From Avidehalobacter sp964569265 (GTDB taxonomy: Bacteria; Bacillota; Dehalobacteriia; UBA4068; UBA4997): 29,440 nucleotides of DNA. The notes beneath the pieces are model-generated. The model had not been told where the DNA came from, ran no database searches, and was given only the letters and a program-made list of their open reading frames with translations. The stretch covers positions 1 through 29,440 of the forward strand of contig CAZMTO010000019.1 of the NCBI GenBank assembly GCA_964569265.1, given 5' to 3'. Below, piece by piece: positions 15,653 through 24,060 of the stretch (the first letter of the stretch is position 1; each line of letters starts with the position of its first letter). A program made the position numbers and the translations under genes.

Positions 15653-16951
15653 TTAAAAAATAGCGGCGCGTTTATATACATAGTCAATATGACGCAGATA
15701 ATACTCGTAGTCAAACAGTTGGTCTAAGTCATCGGGCGAAAGATACTCCATAACCTCGGCATCCTGCAAAAGCTGATAAGCAAAATCCGTACCTTCATCA
15801 TAAGATACCATAGCATCCCTTTGTACCATTTCGTATGCCACTTTGCGCGGCACACCACGTTCTACAAGGGCCATAAGCACCCGCTGAGAAAAAATAAGCC
15901 CGCGGGTAAGGTCAAGGTTATGCTCCATTTGTTCGTGGTTTATGCTCATCTGTTTAAGGGTTTCTATCATCTGCTGCAACATATAGTCTGCCACCAGGCA
16001 GCTATCCTGAATAATAACATCTTCGGCCGGCGAATGTGTAAAATCGCGCTCGTCCCAAAGGGCCACGTTTTCCAGCGCGGCCATGGCATTAGCGCGCAAA
16101 ATACGCGCCAAACCGCTTACACGCTCGGCTTTTACCGGGTTTATTTTATGCGGCATAGCCGATGCACCTATCATACCGGGAACCAGCGGCTCCGATACCT
16201 CGTGGATTTCGCTGCGTTCCAGCGTGCGGATTTCTACCGCAAATTTGTCCAGCGTAGAGCCCAACAAAGCCAGCGCCATCAGCAATTCCGCGTGGCGATC
16301 TCTCTGTAATACCTGCGATGCCGCAGTAGACTGCTTTAAGTCCAGTCGGCGGCAAACGTGTTCCTCCACAAATGGGTCTATATGGGCATAAAGGCCGGTA
16401 ACACCGGATATTTTGCCCACCGCCACGGTAGTTCTGGCCTGCTGCATACGGCCTATGGTGCGGTCAATTTCCGACACCCAAACCACCATCTTCATACCAA
16501 AGCTCATCGGCTCGGCGTGTATGCCGTGTGTGCGGCCTACCATAAGGGTGTATTTGTGCTTTTTAGCCAGCTCGGCCAAAATATCACGCAGTTGGTATAA
16601 TTTACCGATAATCAGATCGGTAGCCTGGGTCATCTGCACGGCCATAGCGGTATCCACCACATCCGACGATGTCATACCAAAGTGCAGGCTTTTAGCAGCT
16701 TCTTCGCCTATTTGCTCGGTAATCGCCTCTAAAAAGGCGGCAACGTCGTGTCTGGTCACACTTTCAATCTCTTTAATGCGCTGAATATCAATGTTGGCGT
16801 TAGCCACAATTTCATCATATATGGCGGCATCCAGCTTGCCAAAGTCCTTCATTGCCTCGCAGGCATAAAGCTCCACTTGCAGCATTTGCTGCCAGCGGTT
16901 TTCATCTGACCATATTTTTTCCATCTCCGGCAATCTGTATCGAGCAATCAC
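15653..16951 (-). CDS. purB: Adenylosuccinate lyase
   Basis: 432 aa, the Bacillus-type short form. It splits SAICAR and adenylosuccinate in purine synthesis. The superfamily signature reads GASAMPHKINPVKAE, containing the flexible catalytic-serine loop; VGRTHGIHAEPMSFGMK and HFGMTSSDVVDTA supply the other active-site segments. The frame opens with GTG at 16951 (read as Met, MIARYRLPEM) preceded by a gggtgg site, and no better start is nearby. It follows purE by 39 bp. A gcgcc/ggcgc hairpin straddles the stop codon. Confidence 0.97.
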   Translation of the reverse strand: MIARYRLPEMEKIWSDENRWQQMLQVELYACEAMKDFGKLDAAIYDEIVANANIDIQRIKEIESVTRHDVAAFLEAITEQIGEEAAKSLHFGMTSSDVVDTAMAVQMTQATDLIIGKLYQLRDILAELAKKHKYTLMVGRTHGIHAEPMSFGMKMVVWVSEIDRTIGRMQQARTTVAVGKISGVTGLYAHIDPFVEEHVCRRLDLKQSTAASQVLQRDRHAELLMALALLGSTLDKFAVEIRTLERSEIHEVSEPLVPGMIGASAMPHKINPVKAERVSGLARILRANAMAALENVALWDERDFTHSPAEDVIIQDSCLVADYMLQQMIETLKQMSINHEQMEHNLDLTRGLIFSQRVLMALVERGVPRKVAYEMVQRDAMVSYDEGTDFAYQLLQDAEVMEYLSPDDLDQLFDYEYYLRHIDYVYKRAAIF

Positions 16952-16990
16952 GGCAAATCCACCCTTCCCCCAAGGCTTTTTACAACCAAA

Positions 16991-17506
16991 TTATTTCTGT
17001 GCCAAATAGCCTTCTACACCCAACTGCTGCAATTTGGCGTCTTTATTTTCTACACCGGCCAGCATAGTCTGTTTAAAGGCTGCCAATCTTTCGGCCAGTG
17101 CAGCATCAGCCGTAGCCAAAATTTGTGCTGCCAAAATACCGGCATTGCGGGCACCGTCTATAGCCACCGTAGCCACCGGTATGCCCGCCGGCATTTGCAC
17201 CATAGCCAGCAGGGCATCAAAACCAACCAACGCCCCCGACTTTATAGGCACGGCAATCACCGGCAAGGTAGTTTCGGCAGCAATTACACCGGCCAAATGC
17301 GCAGCACCACCCGCGCCGGCAATAATGGCACCAAAGCCCCTGTTTGCCGCGTTTTTAGCCAAATCGGCTGTTTTTTGCGGCGCACGGTGTGCCGAAGATA
17401 TTCTTACCTCGTATTCTACCGCCAGCTCGTCTAACACCTTGGCGGCATTTTGCATAACCGGCAGGTCAGAATCACTGCCCATAATTATTAAAACCTTGTT
17501 TGCCAT
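16991..17506 (-). CDS. purE: N5-carboxyaminoimidazole ribonucleotide mutase
   Basis: 171 aa. It opens KVLIIMGSDSDLPVM and has SAHRAP with His40, GAGGAAHLAGVIAA, and VQMPAGIPVATVAI, the class I PurE pattern. Class I enzymes use the carbamate NCAIR made by PurK, yet no purK lies next to it, so purK is elsewhere or the enzyme accepts AIR and CO2. Small departures from the family (GFDALLA for the usual G-x-DSLLS) lie near the active-site loop. It begins the compact purE-purB pair, downstream of trmB-thrC. ATG at 17506 follows aggggg. Confidence 0.95.
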   Translation of the reverse strand: MANKVLIIMGSDSDLPVMQNAAKVLDELAVEYEVRISSAHRAPQKTADLAKNAANRGFGAIIAGAGGAAHLAGVIAAETTLPVIAVPIKSGALVGFDALLAMVQMPAGIPVATVAIDGARNAGILAAQILATADAALAERLAAFKQTMLAGVENKDAKLQQLGVEGYLAQK

Positions 17507-17542
17507 CGTTGTTCCCCCTATATAAATAGCCTGTAATATTGC

Positions 17543-19033
17543 CTACAACCCTAAAATATCACTGACTTTGGCAGCCATAGTGTCTGCCTCAACAACGTCA
17601 TTGTGCAGCACCGGTCTATCCTCTAAATCTGCCAAGGCCCTATGCACCGGGCGTTCAATTTTATCCGACAACCGCTGCAAAACAACGCTTTCTGCTTCAT
17701 CATCGGCCACAACCTCGCCCAGGGCAGCCAACACTGCGCGGCCAAACTTAAACGGGCTGGCTGTACTTGCTATAACTGCCGGGGTATCATCGCCGGTGCG
17801 GCGGGCATATGCCTTATAAACTGCCACTGCCACCGCCGTATGCGGGTCTAAAGCGTAGTTATCTTCGGCAAAAACCTGCTTAATGGTTGCCGCCACCTCT
17901 GCTTCGTCGGCAAACCCACCGGATATAACCTCATCCCAACGGGCTTTAGCCTCGGCCGATGCAGTAAAGCAGCCCTCGCCTTCCAAATCGGCATAAGCTT
18001 TGGCCACCGCCGCCGCGTCGTTGCCGGTCATAGCGTAATAAAAACGTTCAAAGTTGCTGCTTATAAGAATATCCATACTGGGGCTGGTAGTCTTTACAAA
18101 ATCACGGCGTTTGTCGTAAACACCGGTTTGCAAAGTATCGGCCAACACCTTGTTGCTGTTAGATGCACAAACCAGCCGCTTTATCGGCAGGCCCATAAGC
18201 TTGGCATAATATGCCGCCAAAATGTTGCCAAAATTGCCGGTGGGCACAGCCACATTAAACGGTTCGCCCGCTTTAAGCGTACCCTGACGCAGCAGCTCGG
18301 CATAGCTCCAAAAATAGTAAACTATCTGCGGGCACAGCCGCCCCCAGTTAATCGAGTTGGCCGACGAAAATTCTTTGCCGGCAGCCGCCATTTCAGCCGC
18401 CAGTTGTTTATCATTAAAAATACGTTTAACGCCGGTCTGGCAGTTATCAAAATTACCTTTAAGCGCCAAAACATAGGTATTATCGCCGTCTGTGGTGGCC
18501 ATTTGCAGGTATTGCGCCCGCGATACACCACCCTGCGGGTAAAAACAGATAATTTTTACGCCGGGCACGTTTTTAAAGCCTTCTAACGCTGCCTTGCCGG
18601 TATCCCCCGATGTTGCTACCAAAATATCTACTTCACTGTCGCCGCCTTCTATCTTTACGGCTTCGGTAAGCAGGTGGGACAAAATTTGCAGCGCCATATC
18701 CTTAAACGCTGCCGTAGGGCCGTGCCACAGCTCCAAAATATTAAGACCATCAGCCAAATGTGTTAACGGTGCAATTTTCGGGTCGGCAAAATTATCACCG
18801 TATGCCGCCTTAACAATCTGCGCCAAACGCTCCGGCTTATAATCGGTCAAAAACAAACCCAGCACCTTTTCTGCCAGCGTCCGGTAGCTCATAGCCTTTA
18901 GCTCGTCCCAGGTATAATTAAACTCTGGCATTTGCGCCGGCACAAACAGGCCGCCGTCTGCTGCCAAACCGGTACGTATTGCCGCCGCTGCACTTACTGC
19001 ACCGGCCTTGCCGCGTGTACTGATAAACTGCAT
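17543..19033 (-). CDS. thrC: Threonine synthase (in frame with trmB)
   Basis: From the internal ATG at 19033 the product is 496 aa, matching the long class of threonine synthase (O-phosphohomoserine to threonine, PLP-dependent). It begins MQFISTRGKAG and IRTGLAADGGLFVP as family members do. The PLP lysine is Lys111 in AAFKDMALQ; ATSGDTGKAALEGF and VPTGNFGNILAAYYAK bind substrate and cofactor phosphate. The internal start is supported by gggggt 8 nt upstream, a G-U-tolerant ribosome site. The same frame stays open upstream through all of trmB, so the protein could be the C-terminal part of a 721-aa fusion. Confidence 0.93.
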   Translation of the reverse strand: MQFISTRGKAGAVSAAAAIRTGLAADGGLFVPAQMPEFNYTWDELKAMSYRTLAEKVLGLFLTDYKPERLAQIVKAAYGDNFADPKIAPLTHLADGLNILELWHGPTAAFKDMALQILSHLLTEAVKIEGGDSEVDILVATSGDTGKAALEGFKNVPGVKIICFYPQGGVSRAQYLQMATTDGDNTYVLALKGNFDNCQTGVKRIFNDKQLAAEMAAAGKEFSSANSINWGRLCPQIVYYFWSYAELLRQGTLKAGEPFNVAVPTGNFGNILAAYYAKLMGLPIKRLVCASNSNKVLADTLQTGVYDKRRDFVKTTSPSMDILISSNFERFYYAMTGNDAAAVAKAYADLEGEGCFTASAEAKARWDEVISGGFADEAEVAATIKQVFAEDNYALDPHTAVAVAVYKAYARRTGDDTPAVIASTASPFKFGRAVLAALGEVVADDEAESVVLQRLSDKIERPVHRALADLEDRPVLHNDVVEADTMAAKVSDILGL

Positions 19034-19708
19034 ATCATCTACCCCCGTGTTATCATTATCGGTAAAACGCCGTGCCACCAGACGGTGTATCGGCTGCCCC
19101 AATGCCCTAAAACGCTGCTCATATTCCGTCTGCTTATCTTCGGCAGCAGCCTCTAACGGGTAATCATAATCAATTTCGGTTATGCGCCAACCGCAAGCCA
19201 GCAATCTGTCCGCCGAAAAATCAAACAGCGCCCGATTATCGGTTTTAAAGCGCAACTCACCGTCCGGCTTTAAAAGCCGGGCATAAACCGTCAGCAGGCC
19301 ATCGTGTGTAAGCCGGCGTTTGGCGTGCTTGTTTTTGGGCCACGGATCAGAAAAATTAAGGTATATACGGTCTAATTCGCCGGGTGCAAAGCTTTGGCTA
19401 AGCTGCGCCGCATTTTGCCACAACAGCGCCAGGTTATCTTTAGGCTCCTCCCGGTAATGCTGATAAGCCCGCAGCATAACCTCATCTACCACCTCTAAGC
19501 CGATAACGGCTAAATTGGGGCAGGCGGCTGCCAAATCGTTGCAAAACTGCCCACGACCACAGCCAATTTCCAGGCACAGCACATCGGCAGCAGCACCGCG
19601 CTGCGCAAAAAATTCCCGCCATTTGCCGCGTGGGGCAGTTGCCGCCGTAAGCACCGCCGGGGCTGCCAGCAAAGCTTCTTTAGCGCCGGGGATGTGTCTT
19701 AATCGCAT
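19034..19708 (-). CDS. trmB: tRNA (guanine-N7)-methyltransferase, reading into thrC without a stop
   Basis: Residues 1-225 of a 721-codon open frame form a complete TrmB, which makes m7G46 in tRNA. CLEIGCGRGQF at about 45-55 binds SAM, and NFSDPWPKNKHAKRRL at 118-133 is the family hallmark. FKTDNRALFDF and TEYEQRFRALGQPIHRL close the domain at 211. Ten residues later the frame runs straight into the threonine synthase start. In the neighbouring frame at the junction lie TAA TGA TAA (19050-19058), so one extra base just upstream would end TrmB two codons after ARRF. The choices are a single-base deletion, a sequencing error or a true fusion. It follows a 114-aa unknown gene by 33 bp. Confidence 0.9.
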
Positions 19709-19741
19709 AGCAATATCTTCCTTTTAAAGTTAAGCCGTGGC

Positions 19742-20086
19742 TTAAACATCAGCCAGCAGCTTGTCTATCTCCTTGTCTACCTGCTGCTTGGTCAAACCAA
19801 AATCTTTTTGCAGGCGCAGGGCAATAGCTTCGGCCCAAAAAGACATTTTTTCGGCAATTTTTTTGTACTTTTTAGCATCAGGCCCCTTATGCTTCTGACG
19901 GTCTATAGCGTTAGCTGCCACAACGGTGGTAACTGCCGTAGCCTTTATCATCGTGTCCTGATCATAAATTTTAAAGTTGGTCATAAATTCTGCCACCACG
20001 GCTCTATAGTAAGTGTCAAATTCCGCAAAGGGAATTTCTTCCTCCATTTGCAGATATTCACGCAATTTTGCAAATAATTCTTCCAT
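19742..20086 (-). CDS. Conserved-looking helical protein of unknown function (114 aa)
   Basis: I do not recognise this protein. The 114 residues are soluble, charged and mostly predicted helical, with EELFAKLREYLQMEEE at the start and KKYKKIAEKMSFWAEAIALRL in the second half; the end DKEIDKLLADV could form a coiled coil. No cysteine clusters, signal peptide or membrane segment. ATG at 20086 follows ggagg by 9 nt. It lies 41 bp downstream of the RNase P RNA, with no terminator between, and precedes trmB, so it may share the rnpB transcript. Good codon use and a strong ribosome site argue that it is real. Confidence 0.75.
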   Translation of the reverse strand: MEELFAKLREYLQMEEEIPFAEFDTYYRAVVAEFMTNFKIYDQDTMIKATAVTTVVAANAIDRQKHKGPDAKKYKKIAEKMSFWAEAIALRLQKDFGLTKQQVDKEIDKLLADV

Positions 20087-20126
20087 AATTTAAATACCTC
20101 CGTTTTTATAGTTGCCAAAAGCTTTA

Positions 20127-20482
20127 AGCCCAGCAAGCCTGTAAGCCGGGTTCTGTCGAGAGCAGACATCTATCTGGTGCCGCCGTTGCCGGCGGCCTCT
20201 AGCGGCCCTTTTAAAGGGGCAAGACGGGCAGCCTGTGCGCCCCCTTTTGGCCTTGCTGCAGGTGGGGTTTACCTAGCCGAACAGTCTCCTGCCCGCTGGT
20301 GCGCTCTTACCGCACCGTTCCATCCTTGCCGGCGCAATGCGCTTAGGCGGTTTGTTTCTGTGGCACTTTCCTTAAGATCACTCTCACCGGCCGTTAGCCG
20401 GCACCCTGCCCTATGCAGCCCGGACTTTCCTCAGAGAAAGCCTTTTGGGATCATCCTCCGCGTCTGCTTAGCTTACTCGGCT
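20127..20482 (-). ncRNA. rnpB: RNase P RNA, bacterial class A
   Basis: The catalytic RNA for tRNA 5' maturation, about 356 nt on the minus strand. The universally conserved gaggaaagtccgggc (complement of 20418-20432) lies near the 5' end and cgacagaacccggcttac (complement of 20141-20158) near the 3' end, the two halves of the P4 core. Acagaaac and ggtaaacccc segments lie between them at the expected order. Termini are set by helix P1: agccgagtaagc (20471-20482) pairs with gcttgctgggct (20127-20138) with one mismatch. The 5' and 3' ends may be off by a few bases. Confidence 0.95.
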
Positions 20483-20533
20483 CAAAATTTTCAGCAAAAT
20501 CAACAAAAAAGTATAATTTTTTGTCGACTATTT

Positions 20534-20562
20534 ATTATATCATCTTGTACGCTTTTTTGCAA
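20534..20562 (-). promoter_or_regulatory. Promoter of rnpB, overlapping the end of the upstream gene
   Basis: On the minus strand TTGCAA (20557-20562), 17 bp, then TATAAT (20534-20539). The -35 hexamer lies within the last codons of the small membrane protein gene, whose stop is at 20540. Transcription would begin about 45 nt before the RNase P helix P1, implying 5' processing. Confidence 0.75.
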
Positions 20563-20818
20563 TTACTTTTATATAAGAAACCAACGGGCTGTTGCCGCCG
20601 GAAAATAAATCCTGCTTGCTAAAGGTGGTTTTTTGCCCGGTCAGCATATCATACAGCCTTATTATGGCCGTTAAAACCCAACAGCCCGCAAACACACCCA
20701 AAATAACCCGCCATACTATCCAAAGCCCCGGCACCAGCAACGCCACCGCCAACAACAGCAGGCTTATAAGCAGCACAACAACATAAACAGCCGCAGTTAC
20801 TTTTTTTTGTTTATCCAT
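20540..20818 (-). CDS. Small two-helix membrane protein of unknown function (92 aa)
   Basis: I do not recognise this protein. Hydrophobic segments at about 8-30 (AAVYVVVLLISLLLLAV) and 31-54 (GLWIVWRVILGVFAGC onward) predict two membrane helices with a short turn, followed by a basic cytosolic tail ending IAKKRTR. ATG at 20818 follows ggagg. It lies 18 bp downstream of nif3 and ends inside the rnpB promoter, so it closes the trmK-nif3 transcript. No domain links it to a function. Confidence 0.75.
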   Translation of the reverse strand: MDKQKKVTAAVYVVVLLISLLLLAVALLVPGLWIVWRVILGVFAGCWVLTAIIRLYDMLTGQKTTFSKQDLFSGGNSPLVSYIKVIAKKRTR

Positions 20819-20836
20819 TATACATCCTCCGCTAAT

Positions 20837-21640
20837 TTACATCTGCCCGCCGGCCGCGTTATAAAAGCACCAGCTATCCTGTTCGGCTGCAAAGCTTACC
20901 TTTAAGCCCGGCAAAGCCTCGGCCAGCCGGTTGCCCAACTGCCTTATACCTATAACCTCGGTAGCAAAATGCGTGCCGTCTATAACCGCAAAGCCGCTGT
21001 GTGCCGCCTGCAAGCCTTCGTGGTGCTTAGGGTCCGCCGAAAGTAAAGCATCACAGCCCATAGCCGCCGCATCCCGCCAAAAATCCATAGCCGCACCACC
21101 GCAAACCGCCAGCTTTTTATAGCGCTTATGCGGCAACAGCCCTGCCGCCCGCACCACCGGCAAGCCCAAAGCCCCGGCGGTCAGCGCCACCAGTTCGGCA
21201 GCAGCAAGCGGTTGGTCAAATTCTCCGGCCAGCAGCAAAATTTCCGCACCGTCGGCAGGGTTTAGCAGCGGGGTCACATTTTTAAGCCCCAACGCCGCCG
21301 CCAAAACGTAATTTATGCCAGCCGGCGCGTTATCCCAGTTGGTGTGGCAGGCAATGCAGCTTATGCCGCTTTTAGCCAGCCGCAGCACCAGGTCACCTTC
21401 GTAGGTGCCGGCAATAATATGCGGCTGCGGCGTAAAAATAAACGGGTGATGCGTAAGTATTAAATTGCAGCCCGCCGCCTGCGCCTGTTCAATTACCCCA
21501 ACCGATAAATCTAACGCCACCATAACGCCGCTTACTTCGGCCTGCATATCGCCCAGCAGCAAACCGGGGTTATCCCACGGGGCCGCAGTATCAAAGGGTG
21601 CCAGCTTGTCCAGCACCGCAAAAACATCTTCTATGCGCAT
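20837..21640 (-). CDS. Nif3-like dinuclear metal centre protein (YqfO/DUF34 family)
   Basis: The 267-aa protein has the Nif3 pattern: PFDTAAPWDNPGLLLGD near the start, the metal-binding LTHHPFIF with His64 and His65, and the C-terminal GTHFATEVIGIRQL that supplies further ligands. It lacks the PII-like insertion of the long YqfO form. The start is ATG at 21640, one base after the trmK stop; agggggaataat provides the ribosome site inside trmK's end, so the two are coupled. The molecular role is debated; GTP cyclohydrolase-like activity has been suggested for the family. The trmK-nif3 pairing is common in Firmicutes. Confidence 0.93.
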   Translation of the reverse strand: MRIEDVFAVLDKLAPFDTAAPWDNPGLLLGDMQAEVSGVMVALDLSVGVIEQAQAAGCNLILTHHPFIFTPQPHIIAGTYEGDLVLRLAKSGISCIACHTNWDNAPAGINYVLAAALGLKNVTPLLNPADGAEILLLAGEFDQPLAAAELVALTAGALGLPVVRAAGLLPHKRYKKLAVCGGAAMDFWRDAAAMGCDALLSADPKHHEGLQAAHSGFAVIDGTHFATEVIGIRQLGNRLAEALPGLKVSFAAEQDSWCFYNAAGGQM

Positions 21641-21641
21641 A

Positions 21642-22349
21642 TTATTCCCCCTTGACAGCCAATCCGGCAATCACGGTGTTTATACGGGTTATTTCGGCCT
21701 CTAACTGCTCCCGCCGGCTCACCGAATCCGGGCTGGTGTTGCCTTGCATAGCTTGCAGCAAACGCGTAAGGTCACGCTCGCGCAGGCTCAAAAAATCCTT
21801 TAGCAGCGGGTGGCCGTTAGCCAACAGCAGCGGGCCGAATTCTGCCTGCATATCGTCAAGCACCATTTCTCCCGGCTCCACCACCAAAATTTCGTAATAA
21901 AAACCATCATCTTCGGCTAAATCCTCAGCCACCAGCTTAAAGCCGTTGTCTGCCAAAAAACGCCGCACCGTAGCAACGTTGCGCTGCGGTTGCAGCACCA
22001 AACGCCGCGCCGCCTTAGCCTTGGGCATATCCGCCGCCAAAATTTCGGTTATGGTTATACCGCCCATACCGGCAATGCAAATAACCTCGGCCTCGCCTGG
22101 AGCCAACACACTAAGCCCATCGCCCAAACGGGTGCTTATCTGATTTTCGAGCGAAAGCAGGCCAACCAGTTGTTCGGCTGCCGAAAGCGGCCCTTTGTTG
22201 CGGTCGGCCGCAATTACCTTGGGTGCAATATCGTTTATTGCCAAAAACACCGGCAAATATCCGTGGTCAGTGCCAATATCGGCCACCGTGCAGCCCGCCG
22301 GTATATGCCGCGCCACGGCTTGCAGGCGATTAGATAATTTTATCCGCAT
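21642..22349 (-). CDS. trmK: tRNA (adenine22-N1)-methyltransferase
   Basis: 235 aa. A Rossmann methyltransferase with VADIGTDHGYLP at 22-33 for SAM binding, the GMGG motif at 94-97 and LVLQPQRN at about 117-124, all typical of TrmK (YqfN), which makes m1A22 in bacterial tRNAs. The C-terminal 70 residues are helical, as in structures of the family. It begins MRIKLSNRLQAVA, the usual N-terminus, after an aggagg site. It overlaps no gene and is directly coupled to nif3. Confidence 0.95.
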   Translation of the reverse strand: MRIKLSNRLQAVARHIPAGCTVADIGTDHGYLPVFLAINDIAPKVIAADRNKGPLSAAEQLVGLLSLENQISTRLGDGLSVLAPGEAEVICIAGMGGITITEILAADMPKAKAARRLVLQPQRNVATVRRFLADNGFKLVAEDLAEDDGFYYEILVVEPGEMVLDDMQAEFGPLLLANGHPLLKDFLSLRERDLTRLLQAMQGNTSPDSVSRREQLEAEITRINTVIAGLAVKGE

Positions 22350-22446
22350 AGCAACCTCCTGTAGCTTGTAAAATTCAATAAAATACCTATATGATAATTA
22401 CAAAAATTAACAGGTTTTTCCTGCTTGATAAATTAAAAAATTTACA

Positions 22447-22479
22447 ACAAAAAAAGAGAACAGGCCAAAGCCTGCTCTC
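22447..22479 (-). terminator. Intrinsic terminator of the carboxyltransferase gene
   Basis: On the minus strand gagagcagg pairs with cctgttctc (one G-T pair), loop ctttgg, then a long T run (complement of 22447-22455). It starts 20 bp after the stop codon at 22499. Confidence 0.9.
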
Positions 22480-22498
22480 TGATGTTAAGCTTAAAATA

Positions 22499-23923
22499 TT
22501 ATTTACCGTATTTTTGTGTCAAAAACGGCTTGGCAACCTGCGGGAACATAATGTACAGCAGCAGGTCTTCGTCGGTTTTGGCCAAATCACCAATCTCCTT
22601 GCGGGCATCGTCAAGGTAAGGCGGCAGGTCATCTGCCGGGCGGTGGGTAATGCTGGGCAAATCACCAATAATCTGCTTTTTGATTTTTTCGTCCATCGGT
22701 GCCGGGGGCTGGCCATACTGACCCTGGAAGTAGCCTTTAACTTCGTTGGTTACCATTTTATAGCGCCCACCCGACAAAATGTTCATCAATGCCTGAGAAC
22801 CAACTATCTGGCTGCTGGGCGTTACCAGCGGCGGATAACCCATATCTTTGCGCACACGCGGTACTTCGGCCATAACTTCGTCCAGTCTGTCCAGCGCGTT
22901 AGCTGCTTTAAGCTGAGAGAGGAAGTTGCTCATCATACCGCCGGGAATCTGGCTGGATAACACTGTCGGGTCTACACCGGGATTAGAAATATCATAGTCC
23001 GGGTAGTGCTTGCGGATTTCCTTCACCTTAGGAGCAATAGCCAGCATTTTGTCAACATCAAGGCCGGTATCATAGGGGGTACCCTTTAATACTGCCGTCA
23101 TAACCTCGTCGGCCGGCTGAGAAGTACCCATTGCCAGCGGGCTCATAGCGCAGTCTACAACATCACAGCCGGCTTCAATGGCCTTCATATAAGCCATAGC
23201 AGCCATACCGGTGGTGTAGTGGCAATGCAGTTGAACCATAAGGCCAACCTCATCTTTAATGCCCTTTACCAAATCATAGGCGGCATAGGGGTAAATAAGC
23301 CCCGACATATCCTTAATACAAATACTGTCGGCACCCATAGCTTTAAGCTTTTTAGCAAGCTCAACAAAATGTGCGGTATTATGTACCGGGCTGTTGGTAT
23401 AAGATACCGCTACCTGAGCGTGCGCGCCGTACTTTTTGGTAGCCTTTACGGCACTTTCTACATTACGAACATCATTAAGGGCGTCGAAAATACGGATAAT
23501 ATCAATGCCGTTTTCTACACATTTTTTAACAAACAAATCTACAACATCGTCGGAATAATGGCGGTAACCCAACAGATTTTGACCACGCAGCAGCATTTGC
23601 AGCTTGGTGTTGGGGCAGGCCTTGCGAATTTTACGCAGTCTTTCCCACGGGTCTTCGTTCAAAAAACGCATACAGCTATCAAAGGTAGCGCCACCCCAAA
23701 CCTCCATACTGTGGAAGCCTACCTTATCCAAATCAGATGCCACCGACAAAATATCGTCTATCGTCATACGGGTAGCCAGCAGGCTCTGGTGTGCATCACG
23801 CAGGGTAGTATCGGTAATACCCACCTTGTGTGCGTTGGCCTTGGCAGCAGGTGCAGCCTTGGCGGCGGGCGCCGCCGGTGCTTCAGCGGGCGCAGATCCA
23901 AACAATTTGTCTAAAAAACCCAT
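22499..23923 (-). CDS. Oxaloacetate decarboxylase alpha / pyruvate carboxylase B-type carboxyltransferase, no biotin domain
   Basis: The 474-aa protein is the carboxyltransferase that moves CO2 between biotin and pyruvate/oxaloacetate. GITDTTLRDAHQS at 35-47 holds the metal-binding Asp38, CIKDMSG the key lysine, and LHCHYTTGMAAM the zinc histidines; RPADDL and the conserved post-barrel domain follow. Unusual is the N-terminus: MGFLDKLFG, then an Ala/Pro/Lys-rich stretch to about 33 that resembles a biotin-domain linker but at the wrong end. The C-terminal biotinyl domain of OadA is missing, so it must use a separate carrier protein, as in transcarboxylase 5S or methylmalonyl-CoA decarboxylase systems. 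It is monocistronic, with its own promoter and terminator. Confidence 0.92.
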   Translation of the reverse strand: MGFLDKLFGSAPAEAPAAPAAKAAPAAKANAHKVGITDTTLRDAHQSLLATRMTIDDILSVASDLDKVGFHSMEVWGGATFDSCMRFLNEDPWERLRKIRKACPNTKLQMLLRGQNLLGYRHYSDDVVDLFVKKCVENGIDIIRIFDALNDVRNVESAVKATKKYGAHAQVAVSYTNSPVHNTAHFVELAKKLKAMGADSICIKDMSGLIYPYAAYDLVKGIKDEVGLMVQLHCHYTTGMAAMAYMKAIEAGCDVVDCAMSPLAMGTSQPADEVMTAVLKGTPYDTGLDVDKMLAIAPKVKEIRKHYPDYDISNPGVDPTVLSSQIPGGMMSNFLSQLKAANALDRLDEVMAEVPRVRKDMGYPPLVTPSSQIVGSQALMNILSGGRYKMVTNEVKGYFQGQYGQPPAPMDEKIKKQIIGDLPSITHRPADDLPPYLDDARKEIGDLAKTDEDLLLYIMFPQVAKPFLTQKYGK

Positions 23924-23986
23924 TTCAACCTCCCAAAAATATCAAATATACAATAAGTAATAAATAAAAAAATATTTATTCAATTT

Positions 23987-24016
23987 ATTATAGCAGATAA
24001 ACCTTGCCGATTTCAA
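23987..24016 (-). promoter_or_regulatory. Promoter of the carboxyltransferase gene
   Basis: On the minus strand TTGAAA (24011-24016), an 18-bp spacer and exact TATAAT (23987-23992). The following 60-bp AT-rich leader ends in gggaggttgaa before the start codon. Confidence 0.75.
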
Positions 24017-24017
24017 C

Positions 24018-24055
24018 ACAAAAAGCAAAATTCCCGGCGGTAACACACCGGGAAT
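24018..24055 (-). terminator. Intrinsic terminator after coaD
   Basis: attcccgg (24030-24037) pairs with ccgggaat (24048-24055); on the minus strand TTTTGCTTTTTG follows. It ends the argG-udg-coaD run 6 bp after the coaD stop codon. Confidence 0.85.
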
Positions 24056-24060
24056 CTGTT

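Noticed and set aside
15646..15669. Terminator at the end of purB
   Set aside because: gcgcc/ggcgc spans the stop codon with a 14-nt AT-rich loop and only a broken T-rich run follows, so it is too weak to call.
17507..17542. Purine riboswitch or PurR box before purE
   Set aside because: The gap is 36 bp and contains only the ribosome site; no aptamer-like three-way junction is possible there.
20177..20608. 143-codon plus-strand frame over the RNase P RNA gene
   Set aside because: It is antisense to rnpB, whose conserved core explains the sequence.
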